Of a stretch of 64,000 bases of DNA, positions 10,003 to 20,308 are shown one piece after another; positions within the stretch are counted from its first letter, which is position 1; the number at the start of each line of letters is the position of its first letter. This stretch comes from Euphorbia lathyris (taxonomy: Eukaryota; Streptophyta; Magnoliopsida; Malpighiales; Euphorbiaceae). The position numbers and the translations under genes were made by a program. A model generated the notes under the pieces. The model was not told where the DNA came from. It searched no databases and saw only the letters and a list, made by a program, of their open reading frames with translations. The DNA lies in NCBI RefSeq assembly GCF_963576675.1, contig NC_088911.1:61775756-61839755 (forward strand), given 5' to 3'.

Positions 10003-11818
10003 GGGTAAATTTCATCTATGGTGTACAACATTTGCCCCATTTCACACTTTAGTGTACGACCTTCATTTTATCTCAGTAATATATATGACCTTATAGGTGA
10101 CCTCACAATATGATATACAACATGTAAAAATGACCGGTCAACGTGCCACATCGGCAGTTTGACCGGTCAAAGGTAAAAAATGGACCCACCACATATATAA
10201 TTACTAAAACACCATAAATAATTATCCTATATTCATTTACCCATTTATTTGCCATCTTATCTTACTTTTTTTTTCCTTTTCTCCCATTCTCTCTCCTCTT
10301 CCAATCTCTTTTCCACGATTTTGAACCATATTCCCTTTTCTCTCTATTCTTCCATTATATTCATCACATTCTCTCTCCTCTTCCCTTCGCTTCTTCACGA
10401 GTTTTGAGCCATTTCCTCCTTTCTCTCTCTTCTTCCATTATCTTTTGCAATTCCTTTTTTTCATTATTGATTGTTTAGACTGGCTAAAACACTGCCGACT
10501 AAAGTCTTTGTACATCTGTTTTCCTTTTCCAGCAATGGATACCTTGTAATCCAGTAATTTTCGGTGTCTTAAAGGAACTAACTTAATCGATCGGCGAAAA
10601 GAAAAAGCAGGGAGTTTTCAAGCTCTTCATATTGTGAAACTGGAATCCTGGAAGGAATAGAAATCCCAGAAGCTACGTAGGAAGGGTAAATAAAAATTAC
10701 TGAGGTAGTTTGGTGGCTAAATCGACCAGGAACGACAGATTTTTTCTACTTCTTTAATCACAGATTTTTTTATTATGAAGATAGAGCACCAATAAAGAGA
10801 AAGAATTAAATGAGAAACCTCATTATTAGCAAATCTTTTCTTAGCAAATCTTTTTTTCTACTTCTATCAAATCCCATTTCCTCCCGAAGCTTTAAATATG
10901 AATTAAATGAGAAACCTCATTATTACTAGGCTTTCCTTCTTCCTTGAGATTTCTATTCCCCAGTTTTTTTAATGAATATTGGAATCCAGCACGCCACCAT
11001 CTTGTTCATAGGAATGCTGGATGGGTAAGTAGGAGGATGTCACACAATCTAGAATGAGGTGTTAATTACATTATGGAAATTCAAATTGAAATATTATATG
11101 ATGTTGGATGTTGCTGCAGTTTAATGCGATGTTGAATAGGATATTCTTATCTCTGGCAATATTGAATCAAATCTGCATGCATTTAAAAATTTAACCCTCC
11201 AATCATTTCTTAGTTAAATTACATCTTGTCTTTTTTTTTAATGAACATATAAGAATGGCAGAAGCAGAGGACAACATCTCCATTGTTTCATCTAGTTGGT
11301 CATCGGGAAGCGTCTGTGTCATTGACGAAGAAGAGAGGAGTCTTTATTGGTTTTGTTGTGGTTTCCATTAGTAGTGTTGGCGGTAAACGAGGGTAAAAAA
11401 GTGGAATATTTAGTGGAGAGGAGTGGTCTTAAGGAGGAAGAAGAGTTAGTGGTGGTAGTTAACGAGGAGAGTTGGATATGAGTATTAACGGAGGAGAAGA
11501 GCAGGTTTTCGGGGAGTGGAGAGAGAAAGGTAATCTTCGGGAAAAAAAACATATGGAGGGTATTTTAGTAAGTATATATGTAGTGGTCAATTTTTGACTT
11601 TTTGACCGGTCAAACTGTTGAAATGGCGCGTTGACTTCACGTTGAGGTCAAACTGTTGAAATGGCGTGTTGACTTCACGTTGACCGGTCATTTTTACCTG
11701 TTGTACACCAAAGTGGGAGGTCATCTATAAATTTGTACATATTACTGAGATAAATTGAAGGTTGTACACCAAAGTGTGAAATGAGGCAAATGTTGTACAC
11801 TATTGACGAAATTTACCC
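10003..11818. mobile_element. non-autonomous MULE, 1.8 kb, 10-bp target duplication
   Basis: Inverted ends start GGGTAAATTTC and share GTGTACAACATTTGCC, ATTTCACACTTT and TTTATCTCAGTAATAT over roughly 90-170 bp, with GACCGGTCA words further in. TACAAATTTG flanks both sides (9993-10002, 11819-11828). The interior has pyrimidine-rich stretches (10265-10450) resembling a plant 5' leader, partly duplicated, and no transposase. The ATG-started 38-codon ORF at 11255 may be captured coding sequence, which would make this a Pack-MULE. Confidence 0.85.
11255..11371 (+). CDS. short ORF inside MULE, possible captured gene fragment
   Basis: An ATG-to-stop ORF of 38 codons starting MAEAEDNISIVSSSW, Ser- and acid-rich, then losing protein-like character before the TAG. 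I do not recognise the family. It lies between a pyrimidine-rich leader-like stretch and the right TIR. It could be a captured 5' exon or chance. Confidence 0.25.
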   Translation: MAEAEDNISIVSSSWSSGSVCVIDEEERSLYWFCCGFH

Positions 11819-11967
11819 TACAAATTTGCCACATTTTCCTACTTAATTACAAAACCGGTCCTTGTCACACCATAACCCTCCCTTAGATGAGGACACTTTG
11901 TTATGTGAGAACAAGATGAAACGACGTAGTTTTGGTGCTTTTAATTAAAGATTAAATAAGAAAATGA

Positions 11968-12044
11968 GGGTGGAGGGATTCGAACCTGTGACTGGGGCAT
12001 AAAAAGATAGACACGCGCACACCATCTACCGCTAGGCCACTAAT
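11968..12044 (-). repeat. tRNA-like pol III head (SINE-like)
   Basis: On the minus strand an A-box-like TGGCCTAGCGGTAG (12039-12026) is followed by a perfect B box GGTTCGAATCC (11986-11976). The 5' and 3' ends do not pair as an acceptor stem, so this is not a functional tRNA gene. The palindromic word AAACGACGTAGTTTT lies about 40 bp beyond it, the same order as at the plus-strand copy near 13421. Confidence 0.5.
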
Positions 12045-12345
12045 TTAGTTTGTTTATTGTATAATTTCTTTATTTATATTATTAAGTGGCTCTGATACTA
12101 AAAAAAATCCAATACTATATTTTTTAAATAAAAATACACATGCTTTAGTTTGTTCATTATACAATTCTTTTATTTATATATTATTAAGTGTTTTTTATGC
12201 TAAAAAAAATCTAATACTATAATTTTTAAATAAAAATACGTTTGCTTTAGTTTGTTCGTTATACATTTCTTATTTATATATTATTAAGTGCATCTGATGC
12301 TAAAAAAAAATCCAATACTATATTTTTTAAATAAAAATATAGTAT
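12045..12345. repeat. tandem repeat, about 104-bp unit, three copies
   Basis: Three copies of an AT-rich unit begin with TTTAGTTTGTT and contain TATTAAGTG, a run of A and CCAATACTATA. They start near 12044, 12142 and 12246. Confidence 0.75.
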
Positions 12346-13200
12346 ATATTTTAATAAAATTTAATATTAATATTTTATTTATATAAGAAAATATATTTTT
12401 TAAACATACGTTAGAACATATATTTTAACTTTTAAAACACGAACTATGAAGTTTAGAACATACAACATATTTTTTAGAACATATGTTATGTTTTTTAGAA
12501 CATGCGTTATGTTTTTTCGAACATGAGTTATAAATTATATTATAGAACAAATGCAAAAATGATCCAGATATCTACTGATTTTTTTTAGAACATTATACTT
12601 AATTTTTAGAATACAAACTATAAACTTTAGAACATACGCTATGTTATTTAGAATATGAGTTATAAATTATATTATAGAACAAATGCAAAAATGGTCCATA
12701 TAATATTTTTTAAGTAAAAATATATTATATATTTTAATAAAATTTCATGTTAATATTTTATTTATATAAGAAAATATATATTTTTAAACATACGTTAGAA
12801 CATATATTTTAACTTTTAAAACACGAACTATGAAGTTTAGAACATACGACATATTTTTTAGAACATACGTTATATTTTTTAGAACATGTGTCATGTTTTT
12901 TCGAACATTAGTTATAAATTATATTATAGAACAAATGCAAAAATGATCCGGATATCTACTGATTTTTTTAGAACATTATACTTAATTTTTAGAACACAAA
13001 CTATAAACTTTAGAACATACGTTATGTTATTTAGAATATGAGTTATAAATTATATTATAGAACAAATGTAAAAATGGTCCATATATTTACTGATTTTTTT
13101 AAAACATTATACTTAATTTTTAGAACACAAATTATAAAGGTTATAACGTATATAACAATATTTAGAACATCGTCCTTAACATTTAAAAACATAAATTACA
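12346..13200. repeat. tandem repeat, about 380-bp unit, two to three degenerate copies
   Basis: The block starting TTTTAATAAAATTT near 12350 recurs near 12729. Within each copy the words TTTAGAACATACGTTATG and ATAGAACAAATGCAAAAATG recur at shorter spacing, so the unit is itself built of subrepeats. A partial third copy runs to about 13200. AT-rich, no coding potential. Confidence 0.75.
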
Positions 13201-13420
13201 AAAAATATAGAGGAATTAAATAAATAAAAAATTGGAGCATGTTTTTGGATTTTTTGTTCTATTAATAATTCATTATTATGCACATTTCTTTTTTTCTATT
13301 AATAATTTATTATTATGCACATTTAATCGATATTAATAAGTGCATGTGTCAAATATTAAACAATAAAAGCTACATGGATAATGGTATATTAATCAGCGCG
13401 CTCCATAATAAATAAGGGAA

Positions 13421-13492
13421 ACAATTAGCTCAGTGGTAAGTAGCATGGAGTATATGTGAAGTGGCTAGGGTTTTGAACCCTACTAGTAGCAT
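13421..13492 (+). repeat. tRNA-like pol III head (SINE-like)
   Basis: An A-box-like TTAGCTCAGTGGTA (13425-13438) and a B-box-like GGTTTTGAACC (13469-13479, with TG where CG is expected) are followed by a T-rich tract and the word AAAACGACGTAGTTTTGA. It points the opposite way to the copy at 11968-12044. It does not fold as a complete tRNA. Confidence 0.45.
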
Positions 13493-13943
13493 TTTGTTTT
13501 TTTAAATTTTTATACTCAAAACGACGTAGTTTTGAGTGGTTCCCTCTATATATATATTGAGGAAATAAAAATACATTTGGCATTAAGATAGACATCAACT
13601 CTCTAATACAACATTTGATGATGTGTTATTTTATTTTTTAAAGAAATTTTATCGAATTTTTGTTTTCAATTTTCTTATTACACGGACTCTCTTTCTCTGC
13701 ATATACTGCTAAACTTTATTTCCAATCAAATTGACTCCTTCTTTATCCATCTTCCTATTCTCTAACTGTTTGGCTACATTTGCGGAAAGATTGACTTCCT
13801 CTACACATATCCATAATCGCAATTCTCATCCATTTCAATACCTGAAACTAAAAAATTAGGTAAGCTCTCTCTCATACGAGTACTGAGTTTGATTTTCTTC
13901 CCCTCCTCTCTCTATCACATTGCGATTAATTGAGAGTTTCAGT

Positions 13944-13992
13944 ATGGGTTCTTCATATGGCTCTGCTAATTCTTACTCGGAGATGAACCAAG
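13944..13992 (+). pseudogene. small coding exon-like fragment
   Basis: An ATG immediately after a plausible splice acceptor opens 16 codons (MGSSYGSANSYSEMNQ) that end at a consensus donor, CCAAG-GTATTG. Family not recognised. The frame stops soon after the donor, as expected of an intron. Confidence 0.3.
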
Positions 13993-14459
13993 GTATTGCT
14001 ACCAATATCTAAAACTATATTCGCTTGATGTTTTTTCCTTACCAAAACAGAAGAGCTGAATTCATTTTCTAATTCTGATTATAAGCATGCAGTTTTCTAA
14101 TCATTTGTGATAAAGCTTGAAGCTACCAATGACAAGGTAAATTTTGGGACCATTTTGTTTCTTTCTATTTCCATTGGCTTTCCCCAGTAATTTTATTCAT
14201 AGTGCCTTTTTGTGACTCTTATGATTGTACAGAGTCTGATTTTGTATTTTACTGGTTTTTTAGATTTGGATTTTGATGAGTTGGTTATTAAGGTCAGAAA
14301 CATATCCTGTTTTGAATAATTTTGATGAGTTGGTTATTTAGATTTGGATTTTTGAGTTGGCGATATGGTTAACTGATTTTAAGGTTAATGCAATTGGCGA
14401 TCTGTGAAGTCATTATTTAATTGATTTTAGCAATTGAAATTAATTCTACTTCTGTATGG

Positions 14460-14540
14460 GCGAAACAAATGGTAGTCGTAACTCGTGTTAAATCTGGTAT
14501 GAACCTTTCGGATGACGTCATTGAAAGCATAATAGACAAG
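14460..14540 (+). pseudogene. calcineurin B-like (CBL) calcium sensor exon fragment
   Basis: One frame reads KQMVVVTRVKSGMNLSDDVI and then ESIIDK, ending exactly at a splice-donor-like AAG-GTTCTT. This closely resembles the region between the second and third EF-hands of plant CBL proteins, CBL10-like in particular. CBLs bind calcium and activate CIPK kinases. Only one exon is recognisable. The preceding and following EF-hand exons were not found, so it is a gene fragment and not a working gene. The assignment is from memory of the family. Confidence 0.6.
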
Positions 14541-14978
14541 GTTCTTTCTTGGGCTAATTCATTTAAGAGGAAGTAATTCTTTTACAATTAGTTGGTCATA
14601 ATGTTGAGATTAAGATTTGTTATTGCAATTCTTGGGCTCAATAAATGCTGAGCATGGAGTCACTCAAGCCTTAGTTTGTATTTCATTTTAAAACTAATGA
14701 AATGCCTTTTACTTTATGTTTAATAAGTGATGACGGCACTAATTCTCATATTGATAATACAAAAATTTCAAATATTTGGTTTGCATTTCTCACTCAGATT
14801 CCTAACAAATTTTGAGGGCTTCTTATCTACCCTGTCACTTAATGGTTCTAGCATTGGCTATGTTGCTGGTTTTTAGGACAAAGGCATCATATTCCAGGTT
14901 CGGAGAGAGGAAAAAAGCTTGGACTAAGTTTATTTCAGGTACTAATGATTTCACCCGACAGGTGATTGCCACTTGTTA

Positions 14979-15400
14979 CGTCTCGAGCTAACGCTCAAAG
15001 ACTCACTAAGGGATAAGTGTACCCCATCATTATCAAGTAATAATCTGGAAAGTCCAGGTGTCGAATCCATGTGATTTATACCACAAGTACCGGACTACTC
15101 GATTTTGAATTGTTATCTAGGATATGGAAAATTGATTTGAGTTTGTTTTCTAAGTTATTCTACTCCTAGGTTGATCCAAAGTAAATTCATAAACTCCTAG
15201 AAGCGAGATGGAATAATACGATAATTTATATTTATATATATAACCTTTTCAAACATATATCCATAATTAATCGATTCTAACTGTTTCGTTTAAATCGTTA
15301 ATAAATTTTTCAAAGATTAATCTAATTAACTCTTTTAACGATTCAAACGGTTAAATCATTAATCAACAAGCATGTATATCACATATACAAAACTTTGTTT
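14979..15400 (-). repeat. Ty3/gypsy LTR fragment, minus strand
   Basis: The motif run ACTCACTAAGGGATAAGTGT, TATCAAGTAATAA, TCTGGAAAGTCCAGGT and CTACTCCTAGGTTGA is the reverse complement of the 3' part of the LTR at 41711-43273. It is therefore a diverged LTR end of the same Athila-like family. The upper boundary near 15400 is approximate and no PBS follows. Confidence 0.75.
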
Positions 15401-15639
15401 TAATCAGTCATTTAATTTACACAAACTCATTATATTAAGGATGGTATAAATCAATTGGCTAACTCTGCTCAGTAAATTACTGATCGGGGCAAGATTCTTG
15501 CTTTTGAGATTGAAGCCAAAATAGCTTAGCCTACTTAGATTGCTACTCAAGAGAAGATTGACAATAAACTCTAAGACGATGATGACTACTTGAAGTAGTA
15601 AAGACCTCCTACATTCCTCACATCTCTCAACCATATCTG

Positions 15640-15957
15640 ATGACTGCTTATTCTATCGGAGAGACGTCCATCCTTTTGAGTGAATTGGCAAACATCAAGA
15701 GCCTTCTCCACATTGTTCTTGCACTTGCTAGTCAACAAGAGATTCATACTTATGCGGGCAAAATGGAAACTATCCAGCTCAGTATGATCTCCCATATGGC
15801 TCAGCTAGAGTACTCCATCAGATCCATTCCTTTTGGAGATGCCATCGCCAAAGATGTCCATAATAAGATCTCTTCTGAACTTCACATATCAGCAACAATA
15901 TTCACAATCTTCATGAAGATATTGGTCAAGTTGTTGATGCACCTTCTCAAAAATTAG
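15640..15957 (+). pseudogene. remnant of SIRE-type third ORF
   Basis: A 105-residue ORF with motifs LLSELANIKSLLHIV and LSMISHMAQLEYSI aligns by eye with the coiled-coil C-terminal part of the younger element's third ORF (LLNEVRGLKDLLSVV, LTMVQHINSLQGQF near 27860-27990). It marks the old element's third ORF. Start and end are arbitrary because flanking frames are broken. Confidence 0.6.
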
Positions 15958-16363
15958 AGACCATTTTAAAATACTAATGGGAAAATTAGAAAGTTGTCAA
16001 CTTTTTGATCAAAAAGCTTACCATTATTTCCCAGCAGCAGAAGGCACTAAATCACATTCTTATAAATATTCTCTAGAAGTACTCATATTCTATCACTACC
16101 TCTACCCTCTAGAATATGAAAGTCATTCAACTTCTAACAGGTAAGGCACTCTTTCTTTTAAAGGCATAGAAATCTTTAAGGATATCAAAGCTGGACTTAT
16201 ATAGAGCTCCGAAAAACTTCAGAAGTTCACCATTCAGCTTAACTCTCGCTAAACTACATCTACTTTTATTGATACTTCTTCCCTCCCCGTAGCTAATAAC
16301 AAAAAAAGGAGAACGATAAAGAACTAGAATCAGAGAAACCAGAAGAATACCAATGACTAAACA

Positions 16364-18312
16364 TAGGGCCGACTCTAGGGGGAGGCCACCTAGGCGGTGG
16401 CCTAGGGCCTCCGACTTACGGGGGCCTCCGATCTGATTTTTTTTTTAAATTTGATAATTATTAAAACGTTTATGGTTAAAAGGTATATAGATTTAGATAT
16501 ATAGCAAAAAATAGTAGTAGTCGAATATGGTAAAGATATAGTGGAGGTGTTTATAAGGGTGAGAGTTCGATTCATTGAATTAGCTTTCTTTTTCACATTT
16601 TCTCTTATTTTATTTTTCTTTCTTTGACAATACGAATGTATAAATTATTAGTATTTATTTATAAATTTTTTATTTTTTTTATAAGGGTGAGAGTTCGATT
16701 CATTGAATTAGCTTTCTTTTTCACATTTTCTCTTATTTTATTTTTCTTTCTTTGACAACATGAATGTATAAATTATTAGTATTTATTTTTAAATTTTTTA
16801 TTTTTTTTATAAATTACAAGATGAAATTCACTTATGAATTACAATTTATAATTTGGTACAAAATGTTATTTATATTCTGATTTATTTAAAATTTTAATAT
16901 TTGGCCACTAATTTATTATTTGGTCACATTTAAACTATAAACTATTTAAATTGATGAAATTTCATTCAATCTTGATGATTCCTTAAATCAGCATTTGAGA
17001 GTTCGATTCTCTGAATTAGCTTTTTTTTCACATTTTCTCTTATATTTTCTTTCTTCCTTTGACAACACGAATGTATAAATTATTAATATTTATTTTTAAA
17101 TTTTTTATTTTTTTTATAAATTACAAGATGAAATTAACTTATGAATTACAATTTATAATTTGGTACAAAATGTTATTTAGACTCTGATTTATTTAAAATT
17201 TTAATATTTGGCCACTAATTTATTATTTGGTCACATTTAGACCATAAACTATTTAAATTGATGAAATTTCATTCAATCTTGATGATTCCTTGGATCAACA
17301 TTTGTTGGTCCATTTTTTCTCTTATGTTTCCTTCCTTTTGACAACACATGTACTGATTTTTTTCTGAACTTTTTTTCATATTTGGAAACAATGTATAAAC
17401 TATTATTTTGTTATTGTAGTGATTTTTAAATTTTTTATTTTTTTAATTACAAGACGAAATGCACTTATAAATTACAATTTGTAATTTGGTATAAAATGTT
17501 ATTTAGACTCTGATTTATTTAAAATTTTAATATTTAGCCACTAATTTATTATTTGGTCACATTCAGACCATAAACTATTCAAATCGATGAAATTCTACTT
17601 AATTTTGATGAAGTCTTGATAAAATTGTTTCCTTTATAATATGTGGTGATATTTAGACATATGAGCTTGACATGCCGTACGTTTTAAAGTTGATTTACCC
17701 AAATAATTAATGAGATTAAAATAAGAAAACAAATCTCTAAACTAAAATTTATCTAGTTATCAAAATATCATCATATGTCAATAATTCTATTAAGTTTCAA
17801 TCCAAATTAGATTGAAATTTCACCAATTGGGATAGTTCAGTGGCCAAATGATAAAATTTTGGATAGATAAGCGCCAAATGACAAGATTCATTGGATCAAT
17901 CGATATCCAAATAGTGATTTAAGCCTGTAATTGATAATAAATACGCGACAACCAATTTTTAATCCCGAAGATAAATTCTTTTCTTTCTTTGCATAAATCT
18001 TGCGATTAGGTTCGAGTTCAGCCGTCCAAGATTAATTTCCAGAAATTAATACTTTATCGTCTGCTTGCTTCTCGCATGACTAGTGAGAAGAAACTTGATT
18101 TTAAATATATAAAAGAAAACTCGATTTTACATATACAAAAGCAAGAAGAATAATAATTTCTTAGCTTTATGTTATTTATATGACTTGAATTGTAGTTAAT
18201 AATATATTGGTTTTACTATTTAATATTTATTATTTCTAAAATAGTATTAGATTTAGATATGAAAAAAGTGCACAATGTGCCTAGGGCCTCTAAAATGATG
18301 GAGACGGCCCTG
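16364..18312. mobile_element. non-autonomous hAT element, 8-bp target duplication
   Basis: The ends TAGGGCCGACTC and (complement) CAGGGCCGTCTC are hAT-type termini, flanked by ACTAAACA at 16356-16363 and 18313-18320. The subterminal GGCCTAGGGCCTCC motif on both sides is typical of Tip100-like non-autonomous hATs. The interior holds tandem repeats (16556-17620) and no transposase. Confidence 0.88.
16556..17620. repeat. nested tandem repeats in hAT interior
   Basis: A 128-bp unit starting GGGTGAGAGTTCGATTC occurs at about 16556 and 16684. A larger unit of about 310 bp begins with the same words at 16684 and 16993, with a third diverged copy from about 17300. The shared core includes TTACAAGATGAAAT, TTTGGTACAAAATGTTATTT and TTGGCCACTAATTTATTATT. 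Confidence 0.8.
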
Positions 18313-18906
18313 ACTAAACAACAAAGAATAAACTCAGTAGTCTAGGTCATTAGCTAGTTGCTTATAAGTTGTTTAACTTTATCCAAGTCATAGTTATGTA
18401 CTTCTTCGATATAGCTATCTGTAATACAATTCTAAATTCTGACTGAATTACACTTGTCTTAAAAAAATTCATTTGAACTGTTCAAATATATATCATGCTC
18501 TGATACTTTAATGAATCATGCTTCGATACTCTATTAAACTTTTCAAAATAATCTTAAGCTCTGATATCTTTTGCTACTAAGCTTCGATATTCATCTTAAT
18601 ATTTTTAGCTCTTATACTTTTTGCTATTGAAATATTTAACCTTGTGGTTGTTTTCTCTTTAGCAAAAATCAGTAGCACAACCCTCGTGGGGGAGTAATCA
18701 GAACCAACATAAGTTCAGTAATTTTGGGGAAGTAAGTAAAATATGTTCCTTCATTTGAAATATTTTTGTCATTATCAAAATAGGGGAGATTGTTGAAACC
18801 CAATTTTGATGAAGTTTTAATTGCGACAAAAATTATATTAAAATTCATAATTAAATGTGTTTGTATTATCTAACAATTTTGTTTAAGTGTTAAAATATGT
18901 ATAAGA

Positions 18907-20246
18907 TGTTGAAACACCTTTTCACATGATTTTGATTTGACAAAATTATTTAAGTATATGATTAAAAAATATTCTAAACACACTAAGTTTAAATGCTTTG
19001 TTTTATTACACTAATGTGTTTGTTCAATGTTAAGTTACTTGTTTATAAGACACAAATATTAAAAGGCTAAAGGCCCAAAAGAAAATCAAAGGCCCAAGTC
19101 AAAACAGATCAAGACCACTCGGCCCGTGTAAGCAAAACGATGTCGTTGTTGATAAAACGCAGCTCAGCATGAGAAGGATCGAGAAGACCTTCCTTGACTA
19201 CTTCGGAACGAAGCTGCTGAGTTGAACGACAAAGAGTACAAGACAGCAGCTAAGCAAGAGCAACTTCTAGACAAAGTATTTCCACTTCGGGTAAAGATCA
19301 GAAGACACAGAAAGCTGTCTGGTTGACTTTGCCATAAAAGGAGAGACATTCTACTAGACTGACCAAAAGCTGCTCATCACTGACCGAAGACAGAAGATGC
19401 AAGAATCTGATTGGCCAATGGCACTGAGCAGACTCAGTGACAACGACATGAAGCCGTTTTCCCTCTAACGGTTATTTCGAAATTCGAAATTACCGAATGC
19501 CTCAAGTGTCACTATAAATAGGCCTTTCAGTTGCTTCATTCGACACAGATCTTCAACTAGCCATTACGCTGACCAAATTCATACTTGAAGTTCTGTAAGA
19601 AAAAGCAAAGCAAATACTTACACCAATTTCCAGATTATTGTGTAAAAGTCTAGAGTGATTTCCAATCATCTAAAGTGTCTTAGCAATTGTTGTTTAGGAC
19701 AATCTTATTATCAATTCTAGAAATAGAAATGAGAGGCTGAGTACTCGGTTATAGTACTCAGCGGTAGAATAGGAGTGAGTAGAGGTATAGAGGAAGGTAC
19801 TCTTGTTATACTCAGCTTCTAGTTGTAAAAGGTTTGGTGCTCTACCTTTAAAGAGCTCAGGAGAGAATTCGAAAGCTCGAAACGTGTTTCGGGTATAGGA
19901 CGTAGGCATAGAGGCCGAACCTGGATAAATATGCTGAGTAACATCTCTCTAACCTTAAATTCCTTATATATATATATTGCTTGCTTAAAAACTGACTAAG
20001 TAAAGAGGTCACGCTGAGTTGTGTGCATTGAGTATCTGAGTTCAGGAATAGACTCAAGTGCTATCTCCTGACTCAAGGAAAGAAGCTGACTTAGTCACCA
20101 GTTGACTAAGCTAGTGTCTTAAGTTCACTCAGCGCGCTGTGTAAACCTTTTTCAAAGAAAAAGAAGTCAGCCTCAACGTACAAAATTTTAAATAGTTCCT
20201 ATCCCCCCCCCTTGGAACTAACTTGTTACGTTATAAGGGACCAATA
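18907..20246 (+). repeat. 5' LTR of SIRE-type element
   Basis: 1340 bp, from TGTTGAAACACC to GGGACCAATA; the 3' copy ends in the canonical CAACA. TATA box TATAAATA at 19513-19520. A C8-9 homopolymer lies near the 3' end. ORFs on its minus strand are incidental. Confidence 0.93.
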
Positions 20247-20248
20247 AG

Positions 20249-20260
20249 TGGTATCAGAGC
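20249..20260 (+). other. primer binding site, initiator tRNA-Met
   Basis: TGGTATCAGAGC two bases after the LTR end is the standard Ty1/copia PBS. Confidence 0.95.
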
Positions 20261-20308
20261 TTAAAAGCTCACTGTGCAAGGTTTAACTACCTTGAGTGGA
20301 TCCCCACT

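Larger units (their letters stand above)
7712..11920. repeat. large foldback (inverted-repeat) element with nested insertions
   Basis: The sequence around 7740-8650 is repeated in inverted orientation in 9470-10002 plus 11829-11890. Shared landmarks are TTATGGTGTGA, ATGTGGCAAATTT, a run ending TTAAAATACATTTT, AACCTCGTTTTTC, the TCTCGCCGG stretch and TGGGACTAAACC. The left arm is interrupted by a 548-bp MITE and the right arm by a 1.8-kb MULE. Part of the arm is also repeated locally (9550-9690 and 9700-9850 are tandem copies; 8521-8650 and 8690-8820 face each other). The outer ends are uncertain and no target duplication was found. It could be a long-TIR Mutator-like element. Confidence 0.6.
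13600..14975 (+). pseudogene. captured or decayed host-gene fragments
   Basis: The base composition here is less AT-skewed than around it and shows gene-like signals. A leader-like stretch is followed by a possible 83-bp intron (donor GTAAG at 13860, acceptor CAG at 13942) and a small ATG exon (13944-13992). A CBL-like exon sits at 14460-14540, and another exon-like piece near 14880-14940 (TTTTTAG acceptor, then CAG-GTACT donor). The pieces do not obviously belong to one gene, suggesting a transposon-captured chimera or a very decayed pseudogene. No terminal repeats or target duplication were found. Confidence 0.45.
15420..18790 (+). mobile_element. interior remnant of an old SIRE-type copia element
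   Basis: It holds a decayed third-ORF segment (15640-15957), a hAT insertion (16364-18312), and a 3' tail ending in a purine tract (AATAGGGGAGAT) directly before an LTR start (TGTTGAAACCC at 18791). The tail carries the phrase CAACCCTCGTGGGGGAGTAA, seen in similar form before the 3' LTR of the younger SIRE-type element (CAACCCTTACGGGGGAGTTT near 29020). gag and pol were not found. Confidence 0.7.

Noticed and set aside
11968..12044. Functional tRNA gene on the minus strand
   Set aside because: A and B boxes are present but the ends do not pair into an acceptor stem and the spacing and arms do not give a cloverleaf; better called a tRNA-derived repeat.
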